Below, piece by piece: positions 43,828 to 56,879 of a stretch of 64,000 nt of DNA; the first letter of the stretch is position 1, and each line of letters begins with the position of its first letter. The notes below the pieces were generated by a model. That model was not told where the DNA came from, made no database searches, and saw nothing but the letters and a program-made list of their open reading frames with translations. The stretch covers positions 5,281,501 through 5,345,500 of the forward strand of contig NC_091665.1 in NCBI RefSeq assembly GCF_042453785.1, given 5' to 3'. Position numbers and translations under genes: made by a program. The stretch is from Malus domestica (lineage: Eukaryota; Streptophyta; Magnoliopsida; Rosales; Rosaceae).

Positions 43828-43845
43828 TTCTAAAAATTACAATTG

Positions 43846-46525
43846 AACCATAAGAATTTAAAGTAATTCACCACATTATAATTTTGAATGAATTTTAAAT
43901 TTAAAACTTTCACTGAAAAAAAAAACTACCATGTTAGTGGGTGGTTTCATGGTTTTGCTTCAATTTTTTTTTTTGAATAATTTTTTAATAAAAATATAAA
44001 ATAGTTACTTAAAAAAAATAAAAGACATAATTTAATATAAAAAGGTCAATTGTCACACGTGTATGCATGTGGCAAGAGGCTAGTCAGAAATAGAGTGGGA
44101 TTGGTCCTTCTTCTCGGTATAAATATGGATGATTCAAAATTAAGTAAGGTTGCCTCATTTGAAACCTGATACATCCATTGTAGTTGTACAAGAGAAGGGA
44201 AGATACATCCTACTGCAGATCATGGCTTCAAGTTTAGGTTTGCATGCTTATTCATGCATATCAGTTCATGCATAGATTTGGTATAATTGGGCTCTATCGC
44301 TCAAGCGGCGGTATGATTGAGTTCTGCCGCTCAAGCGATGAATTCTACAAATGCAAACCTTATTATCCAACATGTGATATTTATTGTAGTAAATATTAGA
44401 GTTTGTCGAATATGCCATTTGTGTTGATTTACATGTATTTTAGTAACTTGATTGATTGGATCCTAAATTATATTAATTCTATCATGTGGTATCAAAGCCA
44501 GGTTCCGATCCTGGGACCTGTGGGTTAGCTGCCAAAAGTTGTCTTCCTTATCAAATGCGTACAAAATAAGGTATGCTAACTTCATATTCCAATCTGTCTG
44601 CCATTGACTATTTTTTCTCATTGAAAAACTAAGTAATTAGAGGATGCCGCAATTGAGAAAATTTTCCATTACATTACCAACTACATCGTTATGTTTATTT
44701 GGTCTTAATGTGAGGGTATTTAAGTCTATTTAAGTGGGCTTTATGTTATTTTCAAAAGATTTTAGAAAAAAATTACATTTATGAAATTGTGTATTAAATT
44801 TTGGCTATTACCGGTAAAGATTTTTTCCTCAAATAGCCAGACCCAAATGTTCCGATGTACGTATTGGACGATTCTAGCCTGCAAGTACATATCGTCAGTA
44901 ACATGTAATCAACAGATGAGGGCGGGCTTTTTGTTGCAAACTTCACCTTAGGCATCAAATAAAAGGGATTTTTATAGAAATCCCTAAAATGCATCCTCAT
45001 ATATATCAACCATCACTTGATTATCCAAGGTGCAATTCAATAAGATAAACATCCATAAACATATTTCACTCCAACCTGGACCATATCTGTTACATTGCAC
45101 CAAAAGTTGGCGTCTCGTATCTTCTCAATCTAAACACTTTAATGCCGAACAAATTGCTGTATGCAGAAAAAGGATAGAAAAACATGAGAAATATATAGTT
45201 GTTATGCATTGCAAGAAGCAGCTATTTCAATAAATAGATGGTTGAGGCGATCATATGAACCATGATAATCCAATCACTGTCACTTGCAGGATAACCCATC
45301 TAGGCTGCAATCCTGACAATGGGTGAGATTATTGGCTTATATGCACAAAGGAAATAGCCTTGCAGCTTCCACCAACGAATGTTTTATAATGGTAAAGTTA
45401 GGGCCATTTACATGTTCTACCAAGTGAGATAGAGCATCAACAATTGAGGAGAACTTATAAGAATTTTCAGGATGCAGTTGCAGCACAGAATCATCCATGT
45501 TGATGTAGTTGTTAAACGATAAAAACCAAATAACAATTATGATGATGTTAACAGCAACAATGGTACTTTCATGATCATGATCCTCTGAGAGAGAGGCTAA
45601 ATGCAGTTCATAACACAAAGAATAACATGAAATGGATAAAAAGATACTATAAAGTATGTCCACTACTCTAGGCACCAATCAGTTGTTAGCAGTACAATAT
45701 TGTCAAAATCATATAAGATAGGAAAAGCATAAACTATAAGCAATGATGTTGTACCTTTGAATTCCTGCTTCCACTTCCATTGTGAAAAATCTCTCGATCA
45801 TCATATGTGATCTCATACAGATTCTTTAAAAGTTTATGAAGATAATTTGTAAGACACTAGTATGCAAATGCACCACATAGCTTGTATACGCAGAAACTGA
45901 TAACCTGACTTAACATTTTCCTAGTATTCTTCTAAAAGGGAGGAGGGTGAAGTTCTACCACTGCTGTTTAATGTCTGCATGCGTGAATGAAATATTTATA
46001 TATGTGTTCATGGATGGATCCATGCATTTAAATCAATTATGGATAACTATGGATCCATGGTATTTAGACACATGATGTATGTGTACATTGTTGACATAAA
46101 ATACATGGATTTATACATTTGTGTATATGTGTTGGGTGTTGTGGAGGCAATGCATACAGCCAGTCGGTCCTCATAGAAACTTTTATCAATATGACAGTTA
46201 GAAATTCATGTACTACTACGAGTTTACACATTTTAGAGGCACAAGTTCTCATTAGGATATTATCCATACACAATTAGCATAGAAATAGAGAAGTAGAATC
46301 CTCTACTGATCTTTTTGGTGTTGATCTTGTGCTTATATCTAAAACAACTCCTGTTTGAAGTTTAAAGGTTGAGAGTTTTGGATTAAGGGATCAGCCCGAT
46401 CGTTGGCAGAACATCATCATCAAGCTGAGTTTATATTACCTTCAGTCGTGGGTTTTCTCTCAAGCTGAGAGTTTCTTCTCACATCTTGTGTGAGGCGTTC
46501 AAACCACAGAAATCCTATTGGTGCC
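43846..46525. other. AT-rich intergenic DNA, little recognisable
   Basis: Apart from the primer-site remnant there is a small minus-strand frame of 53 codons at about 45340-45500 (MDDSVLQLHPENSYK) with no recognised relative. There is also a 44290-44340 inverted repeat around CTCAAGCGGCGG. No RNA gene was seen. Confidence 0.35.
44487..44510 (+). other. Copia primer-binding-site remnant
   Basis: TGGTATCAAAGCCAGGTTCC is the form of the tRNA-Met primer site that follows plant copia LTRs. It is preceded by promoter-like sequence (GGTATAAATATGG near 44117). No coding region or second LTR follows, so only a remnant is claimed. Confidence 0.45.
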
Positions 46526-47127
46526 AGTCCTGTAAAGATGTATTAGGTGGTTCAGATTTAGACAAGTGTACGTAGATTAGGTTGCTAGGTAGTTAAAGTT
46601 TGTTAACTTACTTAGTGACTAAGATAGCCTTGTCTATATATATATGTAGATATTGTAACACAAATGATTCATTCAATACATAACAAGATACAATTCATTT
46701 CTCTCTCTAAGATTGATATTCTCTCAAATCTCTCTTTCTCTCTCAAGAATACATATGACAATCAAGAACTTCTTTGTATTCTGACATGGTATCCTCGCCG
46801 GTGATGACGACTTCTCGATCCTGATCTGTGTTTCTTTTTGCTTCCGCATTCCTGATCGCTTTGCTCTGGTGTGCATTTCTGCTCTTGATTTTCCTCTCTT
46901 TATAGCTTTGTGAGGTTGTGTATCTGCGCAGTTGCTTTCTTGCCGTTTCTGTCTCATTGTGCACGCCAAGTGTTTGATTAATTGCTTCTTCCACGATTTG
47001 TTTGCATTGATATCGTCTTCCAAGATATCTCCACAATTGCATTCCTTGTGAGTTGTTTGTCCGATTCGTCTCTCTGACTCCATAGATTTGTGATCGTTTT
47101 CTCCTGAATTCTCAAATTCTTGCAAAT

Positions 47128-48759
47128 ATGGTGACTGCTGCACAATTACAGATTGTACAGTCTCCAATCACGACTCTCATTTCGAATGTCTCTAATTCTG
47201 TAACTGTGAAGCTTGATGATACAAATTATCTGGTATGGAATTATCAGATTCGATTGCTTCTTGAAAGTCATAGTATTTTTGACTTTGTTGCTGGATCTCG
47301 TCCTTGTCCTCCTCGGTTTATAGATGATTTGGATGTTGAAGGTGTGGAAACTGAGGAATTTCAGATTTGGAAAATGCATGATCGTGCTCTCATGCAATTG
47401 ATCATTGCTACCCTATCTTCTACAGCCATGTCTTGTATCATTGGATGTCTTACTTCTCATGACATGTGGAATACTTTGAAGGATCGGTTCTCCACCGTCA
47501 CGAAAGCAAGTATTTTTCAGTTGAAAACTGAATTGCAGAATATCAAGAAAGGCTCTGATTCTGTCTCTCAATATCTTCAAAGGATCAAGGATGTCCGTGA
47601 TCATCTCTCTGCTGCCGGAGTACTCTTTGAAGATGATGACATTGTCATCTTGGCACTTAAGGGCTTGCCTGCTGAGTATAATACTTTTCGAACAGTTATA
47701 AGGGGGCGAGACAATGTTATTTCACTCAAAGATTTCAGGTCTCATCTATTAGCCGAGGAAGCTGTGGTTGAAAATACTTCTGTGAGTGATTCTTTTGTGT
47801 CTGCAATGATGGCAAATGATACCAAAGGCAAAGGAAAGGCTCTGATGTTGGGCGAAGGGTCTCCTCAAACTCAATCAAAGCCATATAGTCCTACTAGTTC
47901 AATCAATGCTGGTTCTTATATTGGTGGTTCTTCTAATCACAATGGAGGGTACAGTTTTAACTACAGAGGCAGAGGAAGAGGTCGAAACTACTATAATTCC
48001 ACTCCTAGGTTTCAATCGGGGTTTTCCAATTCCAGTGCTGGAATACTTGGTCCAGGGAAGCCACATGTCTCTACATGTCCTGACCATGGTTATGATATTC
48101 CAACCTGCCAAATCTGTAACAAACGAGGTCATGTTGCTGTTGATTGCTTCCAGCGACATTCTTCTTCTCCTAATCCACCTTCTAGGCCTCAGTGTCAAAT
48201 TTGTTGGAAATTTGGCCATACTGCCTTACAGTGCTATCATCGCAATGATTTCTCACATCAAGGACGGGCTCCTTCTTCTACTCTATCTGCTATGCATACC
48301 ACTTACCAACCATCAGCACTTTCAGACCAGTTTTGGGTGGCTGATACAGGAGCAACATCTCACATGACTTCTGATTTGGCAAATCTGAATTTTGCTACTC
48401 CCTTCTCTGGTACAGATACCGTAACCACAGCCAGTGGTTCAGGTTTGAACATATCTCATATTGGCTCTAGTACACTCCGAACACCTCAATATGCATTTGA
48501 ATTACACAAAATTCTGCATGTTCCTCATATATCTCAACATTTATTATCCATTTATAGACTTTGTAAGGATAACAAATGTCGATTTATATGTGATGAGTTT
48601 TATTACTGGATCCAGGACAAGGTCACAGGGAGAATTCTTCTCCAGGGGCTGTGTAGAGCTGGCTTATATCCCATTCCCTTCTCTCTTCCTCAACATCTCA
48701 TCAACCTTCTACATACAATACCACACATTCCGGTTTTCTTGGTCAACAAGTCAAAATAA
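47128..48759 (+). CDS. Copia Gag-protease part (first frame)
   Basis: 543 residues from ATG 47128. The Gag core includes [16 protein letters not shown] and [15 protein letters not shown] Gly/Arg-rich stretch precedes two zinc knuckles, [14 protein letters not shown] near residue 327 and [14 protein letters not shown]. The protease DTGATSHMT follows near 405. The frame terminates at TAA 48757-48759, just before the integrase HRLGHP region, which lies in another frame. A single-base indel in the preceding few dozen bases is the simplest cause. Confidence 0.9.
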   Translation: MVTAAQLQIVQSPITTLISNVSNSVTVKLDDTNYLVWNYQIRLLLESHSIFDFVAGSRPCPPRFIDDLDVEGVETEEFQIWKMHDRALMQLIIATLSSTAMSCIIGCLTSHDMWNTLKDRFSTVTKASIFQLKTELQNIKKGSDSVSQYLQRIKDVRDHLSAAGVLFEDDDIVILALKGLPAEYNTFRTVIRGRDNVISLKDFRSHLLAEEAVVENTSVSDSFVSAMMANDTKGKGKALMLGEGSPQTQSKPYSPTSSINAGSYIGGSSNHNGGYSFNYRGRGRGRNYYNSTPRFQSGFSNSSAGILGPGKPHVSTCPDHGYDIPTCQICNKRGHVAVDCFQRHSSSPNPPSRPQCQICWKFGHTALQCYHRNDFSHQGRAPSSTLSAMHTTYQPSALSDQFWVADTGATSHMTSDLANLNFATPFSGTDTVTTASGSGLNISHIGSSTLRTPQYAFELHKILHVPHISQHLLSIYRLCKDNKCRFICDEFYYWIQDKVTGRILLQGLCRAGLYPIPFSLPQHLINLLHTIPHIPVFLVNKSK

Positions 48760-51593
48760 TGTTGTGGCACCACAGGCTCGGCCATCCTTCCAACATTGTG
48801 ACTTCTACAATGTTAAAACAATCCAATATCTCTGTGCCTGTTTCTCATGTGTCTTCTGTTTGTAAATCATGTTTAGAGGGCAAATTTTCTAAACTTCCTT
48901 TTGTTTTTCCTGCACATAAAACTGTAACTCCCTTGGAGGTGATACATAGTGATGTTTGGGGACCTTCTTCCACTGTTTCGGTTGAAGGTTACAAATACTA
49001 TGTTACATTTGTGGATGAATGTACCAGGTTTACCTGGATCTTTCCAATGATTAATAAAAGTGAAGTGTTCCATATCTTTGCTCAGTTTTATCAGTTTTTG
49101 AAAACTCAATTTTCTGCCCCTCTCAAAGTTTTTCAAAGTGATGGAGGGGGTGAGTACTCTAGTCATCAATTTCACCATTTCTTACTTACCAAGGGTATAG
49201 TTCATAACAAATCATGCCCTTACACCCCTGAGCAGAATGGTCTTGCCGAGAGAAAGCATCGCCATATTTTAGAAACTGCCATCACTCTTCTCCAAAATGC
49301 TTCCATGCCCTCTAAGTATTGGTTTCATGCATGTGCTGCTTCTGTGTACCTTATTAATCGCATGCCATATCAAACCTTACACATGTTTTCACCTTATAAA
49401 TATCTTTTTGGTCAACCTCCTCAAATTTCCCATCTTAAAATCTTTGGCTGTGAATGCTATCCTCTTTTAAAACCATATAATACCACTAAGTTGCAACCCA
49501 AAACATCTCAATGTGTATTTCTTGGTTATGCAGGCCAATACAAAAGTTATTTGTGTCTTAATCTTCTTACCAATAAAATCCTGGTTTCTAGGCATGTGTT
49601 GTTTGATGAATTTGATTTTCCATTTTCCATTTCTCAGTCCTCATCTCCTCAGTCTCCTCACATTTTCTCAAAGTCACAGGTGCCTGTTCCTATCCCTCGG
49701 TCCTTACCACCCTTAGTCACCTCTCAAAACCTAGTCATACCTCCTCAACCATCTTCTTCCCTTGCTCCTTCCCCTCCAACCTCAGAATCCTTGCAAACCC
49801 TTCCCTCTCCTACCATTGAGCCAGCTTCTCCGAGGTCTACACAGTCTCAAATACCTATTGATCCGGATTTTCAAATCGAACAATTCCCTGTTGTTCTTCC
49901 CCTTCCCTCAGTGAGTTTGCACCCCATGCAAACTCGGTCCAAAAGTGGAATCTCAAAGAGAAAAGTGTTCACCGCAACTGTTCAGTCCTCTGCACAAGGT
50001 AGTGAACCTACTTCCTACAAATCTGCGAGTAAATGTCCTGAGTGGCAAGCAGCTATGCAAGAAGAGATAGATGCGCTTCATGCTCAAAACACTTGGAGTT
50101 TAGTTCCTCTTCCCTCTGGGAAGAATTTGGTTGGTTGCAAGTGGGTGTATCGGATCAAAACACATTCTGATGGTTCTATAGCTCGGTATAAAGCCAGGTT
50201 GGTTGCCAAAGGCTATAATCAGGAGGAAGGTATTGATTATACTGAGACTTTCAGCCCTGTTGTTAAACCAACAACTGTGCGGTTGATCCTGGCTTTGGCA
50301 GCTCAATTCAATTGGTCCTTGCGTCAATTAGATGTCAAGAATGCATTTCTGCATGGTGAGTTACATGAGGAAGTGTATATGACTCAACCTCCTGGATTTC
50401 AGAGTGTTGCTTCTCCTTCTCAGTATGTGTGCAAGCTCAATAAGTCCTTGTATGGCCTGAAGCAAGCTCCCCGGGCTTGGAATGAACGATTTACAAGTTA
50501 TTTACCTGGTTTGGGTTTTCAGTCCTCCTTTGCAGATCCTTCTTTGTTTGTTAAACATAATGGTGCTGGTACGGTTGTGTTGTTACTCTATGTAGATGAT
50601 ATTATTCTTACAGGCAGTTCATCTACACTGATTGATGATGTTGTTGTGGAATTAACAAAGGAGTTTGATATGAAGGATTTGGGTCAGTTGAATTACTTTC
50701 TGGGGTTGCAGGTTTCATATCAATCTGGTGGCCTGTTTGTCTCTCAATCCAAATACATCAAAGATCTATTAAGCAAAGTTGATTTGCAAGATTCTAAGTC
50801 CTGTCCTACCCCTTGCTTACCATACCACAGACTTCTTAAAGATGATGGTGATCCTTATCACAGTCCAGAGCAATATAGGAGTATTGTTGGGGCCTTGCAG
50901 TATGTGACTTTTACACGGCCATACATTGCCTTTTCTGTCAATCAATGCTGTCAGTTTATGCATTCTCCCATGACTTCTCATGTTATTGCAGTTAAGCGTA
51001 TTCTTCGTTACCTTCGTGGCACACTGGACTATGGTCTACATTTCAAACCTGGAAAGTTACATCTGCAAGCATACAGTGATGCAGATTGGGCTGGTGATCC
51101 CAATGATCGCAGATCCACTTCAGGGCATGTCGTATACTTTGGTTCCAGTCCCATATCTTGGGCTTCTAAGAAACAACACACTGTCTCCAGATCTTCGACT
51201 GAGGCCGAATATAGAGCACTAGCTATTGCAGCTGTAGAATTGGCCTGGATTCGTCAGTTGTTATGTGATCTCCATGTTTCTGTTTTCATTGCACCAGTGA
51301 TATACTGTGACAATATTTCGGCAATTGCTTTATCTTCTAATCCAATTTTTCATTCTCGGGTGAAGCACATTGAGATAGATTACCATTTTGTCCGGGAAAG
51401 GGTGATTCGAGGTGATTTGAATGTTTGCCATGTGTCTTCAAAAGAACAGTTTGCAGATATTCTTACTAAGGGCCTTGCTGCTCCTTTGTTTCAGTCTCAT
51501 TGTTCCAATCTCATGCTTAGTTCGATCAAGCATGAGATTGCGGGGGGATGTAAAGATGTATTAGGTGGTTCAGATTTAGACAAGTGTACGTAG
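48759..51593 (+). CDS. Copia integrase-RT-RNase H part (second frame)
   Basis: 944 residues beginning [12 protein letters not shown]. The integrase zinc region is followed by [16 protein letters not shown] and [16 protein letters not shown] has [21 protein letters not shown] and YVDDIILTG. RNase H has SDADWAG and [10 protein letters not shown]. No stop occurs at the end of the internal region; translation would run 45 bases into the 3' LTR. The ATG overlapping the upstream TAA (ATAATG) looks like a chance reinitiation context. Confidence 0.92.
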   Translation: MLWHHRLGHPSNIVTSTMLKQSNISVPVSHVSSVCKSCLEGKFSKLPFVFPAHKTVTPLEVIHSDVWGPSSTVSVEGYKYYVTFVDECTRFTWIFPMINKSEVFHIFAQFYQFLKTQFSAPLKVFQSDGGGEYSSHQFHHFLLTKGIVHNKSCPYTPEQNGLAERKHRHILETAITLLQNASMPSKYWFHACAASVYLINRMPYQTLHMFSPYKYLFGQPPQISHLKIFGCECYPLLKPYNTTKLQPKTSQCVFLGYAGQYKSYLCLNLLTNKILVSRHVLFDEFDFPFSISQSSSPQSPHIFSKSQVPVPIPRSLPPLVTSQNLVIPPQPSSSLAPSPPTSESLQTLPSPTIEPASPRSTQSQIPIDPDFQIEQFPVVLPLPSVSLHPMQTRSKSGISKRKVFTATVQSSAQGSEPTSYKSASKCPEWQAAMQEEIDALHAQNTWSLVPLPSGKNLVGCKWVYRIKTHSDGSIARYKARLVAKGYNQEEGIDYTETFSPVVKPTTVRLILALAAQFNWSLRQLDVKNAFLHGELHEEVYMTQPPGFQSVASPSQYVCKLNKSLYGLKQAPRAWNERFTSYLPGLGFQSSFADPSLFVKHNGAGTVVLLLYVDDIILTGSSSTLIDDVVVELTKEFDMKDLGQLNYFLGLQVSYQSGGLFVSQSKYIKDLLSKVDLQDSKSCPTPCLPYHRLLKDDGDPYHSPEQYRSIVGALQYVTFTRPYIAFSVNQCCQFMHSPMTSHVIAVKRILRYLRGTLDYGLHFKPGKLHLQAYSDADWAGDPNDRRSTSGHVVYFGSSPISWASKKQHTVSRSSTEAEYRALAIAAVELAWIRQLLCDLHVSVFIAPVIYCDNISAIALSSNPIFHSRVKHIEIDYHFVRERVIRGDLNVCHVSSKEQFADILTKGLAAPLFQSHCSNLMLSSIKHEIAGGCKDVLGGSDLDKCT

Positions 51594-51809
51594 ATTAGGT
51601 TGCTAGGTAGTTAAAGTTTGTTAACTTACTTAGTGACTAAGATAGCCTTGTCTATATATATATGTAGATATTGTAGCACAAATGATTCATTCAATACATA
51701 ACAAGATACAATTCATTTCTCTCTCTAAGATTGATATTCTCTCAAATCTCTCTTTCTCTCTCAAGAATACATATGACAATCAAGAACTTCTTTGTATTCT
51801 GACAAGTCC

Positions 51810-52238
51810 TAGCTTCAGCTGGTGTCGGTTGCTATTTCTTTTTTGCTCTCTTTCTATTTTGTTTTCCTTGTTTCCACTATTTTTTCTCCCAAATTTCTAC
51901 TCACATTTATTCTATTTCCCTATCCCCGTGGGTATTACTCTTCCAGGCTCTTCCATGCTCTGATCTTCAACCATGCATCCTACTGAGATCGTGCGTAGAG
52001 TTCCGGTGTATCCACTAACTCGGGTGTTGCCAACACCACCACATTCTTGTTGTTGTCTGTTTGTTCCGGCAATGTTGTTTGTGGGTTTCCATGAGGTTCA
52101 TATTCATAGTTGGCTTCTTTCGTTTAGACGATGGCTATCTACAGTTTATGGCTGTGCTCAAGTAGCATTTCGGGGCTGGATGTGACATTTGTTGATGCGG
52201 TGCTCGACGGTGATGAAGGAATCGAATGGACTGACTGG
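51810..52238. other. Single-copy-looking spacer between two LTR elements
   Basis: This stretch is the host sequence into which the copia (left) and gypsy (right) elements inserted; it continues at 46525 and 62047. No recognised gene. Confidence 0.4.
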
Positions 52239-52559
52239 TTCTGTGATAGAATCAAAACCCTATCTACCTAATTCAACCCTGACTTTATAACAATGAAGGT
52301 CTGAATTTGAGAAAGAGAAGAAAAAGTTTCCAAGGGATAAAAGCTGAATTTCATAATAATATAAAATAATGGAGTAACCGTTACAATATAAGGGAAAGCT
52401 CGAACTCGTGCTAGGCACGGGAGTCAAATACTAACATGGATCCTAAGTTACCCCATACAATTCAGCCTATAACATGGATCCTAAGGTTTTTATTATACTA
52501 AAGCCTGCCAAAGGTTCTTATCATCACACTCATCCCCGAGAAAAACCTTGTCCACAAGG

Positions 52560-53437
52560 TTTACAACTGAAACTGAGGAAATTGAGCCTGGAAATTTTCA
52601 TAATCCTTCCAGGTGGCAGCTTGCTCATCCTGGCTTATCCACTACACCAAGAGTTAAACCCCTGCGATGTTGCCCTTCTTGTACTCCTTCTGCTTAAGAT
52701 CTTTGAATGCTCATCATGCTGCACCTTAGTAGATGAAAATTCTGGAAGCACTGCAGAAGGTTGCACTAATGGACCCAAGTGTTTCTTGAGAGTCATAAAA
52801 TGGAATATTGGGTGTATCTTGAAGTTAGCAGACAACTTGAGTTTGTATGCTACATAACCCACCCTCTCAATAACTTCATATGGGCCAAAATACTTAAGAA
52901 GTAACTCGTGAGCTAAGTGAGAAGCTAGGGACTAATGGTGATAAAGAATCAGTTTGAGGTAAACAAAATCCCTATTGTGAATTCCTTTTCTATCATGTGC
53001 TTGTTAGCTTGGGTTCTCATCCTATTTAGAGCCAACTCCAAGTTGGTCTTGAGTATAGTCAAAACCTTATCTCTTTAGAGAATGCCTTGTTCCACTTACT
53101 TAAGCCTTACAATACCTTTCTCATAAGGTATTACATGAGGAGGTGCATGTCCATAAACCAATTCAAATGGTGTGAACTTAAATGAAGAGTGGTAAGAGGT
53201 ATTATAGCACCATTCTGCCCAAGGTAGCCAATGGATCCACTTCTTAGGTTGAGTACTAACAAAGCACTTAAGATAGGTCTCCAAGCATTTGTTGACCACT
53301 TTAGTTTGTCCATTGATTTGGGGATGATACCCCGAGCTCATGCAAAGCTTTGATTTTTGTAACTTGAAGATTTATTTCCAAAAAGTGCTTAAGAAGATAG
53401 GATCTCGATCATTGACAATAGTAGAAGGAAGTCCATG
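52560..53437 (-). pseudogene. Gypsy integrase C-terminal part and chromodomain, broken
   Basis: It continues the integrase core from HGLPSTIVNDRDPIF through SGYHPQINGQTKVVN and FELVYGHAPP to HPIFHFMTLKKHLGP. A degenerate chromodomain follows (EQAATWKDYENFQ near 52565-52610), marking a chromovirus. It is separated from the upstream integrase half (ending SFFENVFKL at about 58145) by the nested element. Confidence 0.88.
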
Positions 53438-54511
53438 TAACTTGTTTATACCATATTTAGGGCCTCGTATTTAGACCTCGTATAAATACTCGGGGGACTT
53501 AAATGTAATTATGTAATAAAAGAAGGGGCAAATATGTAATAAGTGAGGAGTCCTTATTCTATAAAAGGACCCCTCACCCTCACAATTAGGGGAGGCCATT
53601 TCTGAGGCCAATTCCTAGGCCCTCTCACCCCCTCTCAACGCTCTCACTCTCAGAGCTCTCTCTCCCTCAAATAAATACAATCAGTGTGGACGTAGCCCAA
53701 ATCTTGGGGTGAACCACGATACATCTTGTGTTATTTACATTTCTTGCAGATTCAAAGTCGGATTTACGTTGTTCTAAGACCTCCGGTTTTGTGCATCAAC
53801 ATTTGGCGCCGTCTGTGGGAATCGATACGAAAAGTTGTGTCGGTTCTCTTTCATTTTTTCACCTCCGCCGTGAATCTGCAAAATCACAGAAACCTAGGAA
53901 CCAAAGTCACTGCAAAACCCATCTTAAAAATGCAGAAATGAAAACTCCTAAACTCAACCACAGTTTCTTCTCTCTCCTCACCAACCCATCTCAAATCCTT
54001 CGGTCCTTCTAGAAAGATTAGCATGAGCAGCGTCAAGTGTGGTGCGGTTGCAGACACCGAATCGCTTCTCCTGCCATTTAACGGGGATCAGGCGTGAAGT
54101 CGTTGTTCACCACGTGGATGTACCCGCATCTGCACCTCGGCATACGCTGCACCAGCGCCACACCGAAGTGATTAAACGCTATATGTTTGTATCTACTAAG
54201 ATGCCTTCATTTGGAATGACAATAAAATCTTCCCAATGAGATTTACCAAAGACAGATGGGAATTCAGGCCCAAATGTGCTCTCTAAGTCAAGCAACAGAA
54301 AACAGGACGGGAACAGATGAAGCATGCGGAGCTCACGGAACCGCTTTGCCTGATATGGGCGGCGACTCTTCTCTACGACGAGATGTTCACCTACTAGAGG
54401 CTCTCTCTCTCGTCCTGCTCGTGGCCGCACCTCAATCGCATTTTTTTTCTTCCACAGCCGACCCTGATTATATCACAGTGACGATCATCACCAACCCGCA
54501 GCTCAAAACCG

Positions 54512-54697
54512 TTGCAACCTCATGCTGCTGCCTTTCATCCCCATCAAACCCTCGTCGCTGCCGTGATTGGAAACTACATCATTGAAATGGATGCGTTGGC
54601 AAGAAGCAAGATTTCATCTATTGATGTTGGTACACCCATTGTCCACATGTCTTATAGCCTCACAAGCGGGCATTCTGTGGTAGCAATCCTTGAGGCG
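54512..54697 (+). pseudogene. Captured WD40-protein fragment (TWD40-like)
   Basis: Encodes QPHAAAFHPHQTLVAA, then GNYIIEMDAL, SKISSIDVG and TSGHSVVAILE. This matches my memory of the N-terminal WD40 region of plant TWD40-type (At5g24710-like) proteins. The reading frame is intact over about 60 codons, then diverges. No introns are seen within it. Confidence 0.6.
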
Positions 54698-55409
54698 CAG
54701 AACCCATTTAGTTCAATCCTTCTCTGTCTCCGGCAAATCCTTAACCCCAATCCCTCTTTAATATCTCTCTTCCCTAAACCCTAAATACCCAACTCGGCCG
54801 ACCCAATCTCCGCCCTATGTCAACATCAGGGACGCCGCAGTTCTGGTACATGCAATCGCCGTCAAAGGTGCTCCGAGGAGAAGCTAAAGAGAAGCTCTCG
54901 TAGGAATGCGCCGAGGAGAAGCGGATCGAGCTCTGCAAACCTTTCAGCAATATCGTCAACACCAAGGGTACTGTCAGCCCTAATCGCAATCAGGCATTTT
55001 TCTTACCAATCGCAATCAGGCCTTTGTCGAATTCTTAGCAACACATCATGAAGCAGCTCACCCGCCGTCTGTCTCACGCCGCTGGTCCCATTCTCCGACC
55101 AGTTCGCGAAGCCGAGAAGAGATACAAGGCGGAGCTAAGGTCGCAACTCGACTCAAGAGAAATCCTGCTCCAGAGACCTTGAGAGGTCGAGACTGCGATG
55201 GAGTATTCGATTAAATCTCAAGAGGACCTTCGACTTCTCTCTCTAAAACGCAGCAGCGCATTGTGTTCTTGGCATGATACACGAGTTAAACTACTTATCA
55301 AGCCCATTATTCTGAGTTGCTCAAAGATTCTGGGTCACTGGAGCACTGAATTTTACAGCCACCAGGATGTACGCATGGTAACCAACACACCAAATCCCAT
55401 GAACTGGAA

Positions 55410-55540
55410 GACATGTGGATCAGATGGTTACAGAAGCAGAGGATTACTTTTCCAAGTGGGGAGACAAGGGTGAGGTGGATTTAAAATATAAGCTGGAACA
55501 TCTGATTATATTGACCGCCAGCAGATGCCTCTTGGGTCGT
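55410..55540 (+). pseudogene. Captured CYP51 (sterol 14-demethylase) fragment
   Basis: Encodes about 43 residues with [19 protein letters not shown] and [13 protein letters not shown], the conserved mid-region of plant obtusifoliol 14-alpha-demethylase CYP51G. The match ends abruptly at about 55540, where unrelated sequence begins. It is in sense with the carrier element. It lacks the haem-binding Cys region and cannot be an enzyme. Confidence 0.75.
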
Positions 55541-55959
55541 GCTACTTTTGCTTTTGTCGATCACATGGAAAAAGGCATACTTATGCTGCCAAGGTGCAGG
55601 CTTGTGGTGCTGCAATCAAGATGGGTTATCTTTAACAACCCACTTGGACAAAGGGAATAACTCTTCACATGTGTTACCATGCTTTGTCGCACTTATCCAA
55701 CAAAAAGAAAAGAAAGGCTCTCAGACAGCTCAATCACCCTCACAAAAGCAAAGCAGAAAACAAAAGCAAAAGCAAAAGCAACGCAACTGCTTTATTGATT
55801 TTTTTGAATGATGTAATTTATTTTTCCTATCTTTCGGAGACATCTGTATAAACCCCATCAGAGGGTAATAGTTAAAAAAACAAAAAAAAACAAAAAACCC
55901 CAAAAGAAATGGGCTGGCATGTTGTGGAGGGCGAAGGCCCATAAGCCAAAAAATAGCTC

Positions 55960-56310
55960 CAACTAGGTGATCAAAAGTACGCACAGTACTCCACAATTAT
56001 TCGGCAACCTGCCACTATTAGCACTAACCAGGTAATCAAAAGTACGCCCGGTACTCCAAAATTATTCGGCAACCCGCCGTTATTACCACTAACTAGGTGA
56101 TGAAATGTACAACCCATACTCTAATATCATTTGGCAACTAGCCATTCATGCCACTAACCAGGTGATGAAATATACAACCCGTACTCTAATATCATTTGGC
56201 AACTAGCCATTCATGCCACCAACCAGGTGAAGAAATGTACAACCTGTACTCTCCTTCATGCCACCAACAAGGTGAACAAAAGTACGTCCAGTACTCCAAA
56301 ATTATACATG
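55960..56310. repeat. About five tandem 60-68 bp repeats
   Basis: Units contain ACTAACCAGGTGATGAAA, GTACAACCCGTACTC and ATTTGGCAACTAGCCATT with moderate divergence. Confidence 0.85.
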
Positions 56311-56545
56311 AGCATCATTCATGCCAATCATACATAAACATTCATAAGCATTACTTATATCAATCATACATAAACATGAGCATCACTCATATCAACATTC
56401 ATGAGCATCACTCATGTCAACATCCATGAGCATTACTCATGTCAACATCCATGAGCATCACTCATGTTAACATTCATGAGCATCACTCATGTCAATCAAC
56501 ATAAACATTCATGAGCATCACTCATGTCAATCAGCTTCAAAAGCT
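56310..56545. repeat. Tandem repeats of about 24 bp
   Basis: Repeats of CATGAGCATCACTCATGTCA with variable AACATC/ATCAACAT joins. Confidence 0.85.
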
Positions 56546-56760
56546 TAATTTACAAAAGCTCTAGCTTCAAAAACTTCATTCACAGAGTTTCAGCTTCAAA
56601 AGCTTCATTTATAGAGCCCTAACTTCAAAAGCTTCACTTACAGAGCTTCAGCTTCAAAAGCTTCATTTACAGAGCCCTAGCTTCAAAAGCTTCATTTATA
56701 GAGCTCTAGCTTCAAAGCTTCACTTGCAAAGCTTCACCTACAAAGCTTCAATACAGGGTA
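56530..56760. repeat. Tandem repeats of about 25-30 bp
   Basis: Repeats of AGCTTCAAAAGCTTCATTT with ACAGAGCCCT spacers, eight or more copies. Confidence 0.85.
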
Positions 56761-56879
56761 TACAAATACCGCCTCCGAACAACCTCCATTTTGGCCCATA
56801 CATGGATTCAATTTGAAGTCTCCAGCTAACATGCTCTATTGACCGAAGACTTGGGGAACTACACTATACACCATATATT

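Larger units (their letters stand above)
46531..51804 (+). mobile_element. Complete Ty1-copia element with 256-bp LTRs
   Basis: LTRs 46531-46786 and 51549-51804 run TGTAAAGATG...TTCTGACA and differ by about one base by eye. The TSD is AGTCC (46526-46530 and 51805-51809). The primer site TGGTATCCTCGCCGG follows the 5' LTR and the purine tract GCGGGGGGA precedes the 3' LTR. The LTR contains TATATATATATG promoter-like sequence and CT-rich downstream sequence. The element is young but its coding region has one frameshift. Confidence 0.95.

Noticed and set aside
45337..45678. Minus-strand frame of 113 codons
   Set aside because: The second half from MDDSVLQLHP could be a small peptide, but there is no recognised relative and no supporting gene structure.
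54179..54430. Minus-strand frame in the nested element ending in [10 protein letters not shown]
   Set aside because: Low-complexity Arg/Glu-rich translation opposite the captured fragments, with no recognised domain.
56310..56760. Regular short repeats resembling a CRISPR array
   Set aside because: Units abut without unique spacers and lie inside a plant LTR retrotransposon.
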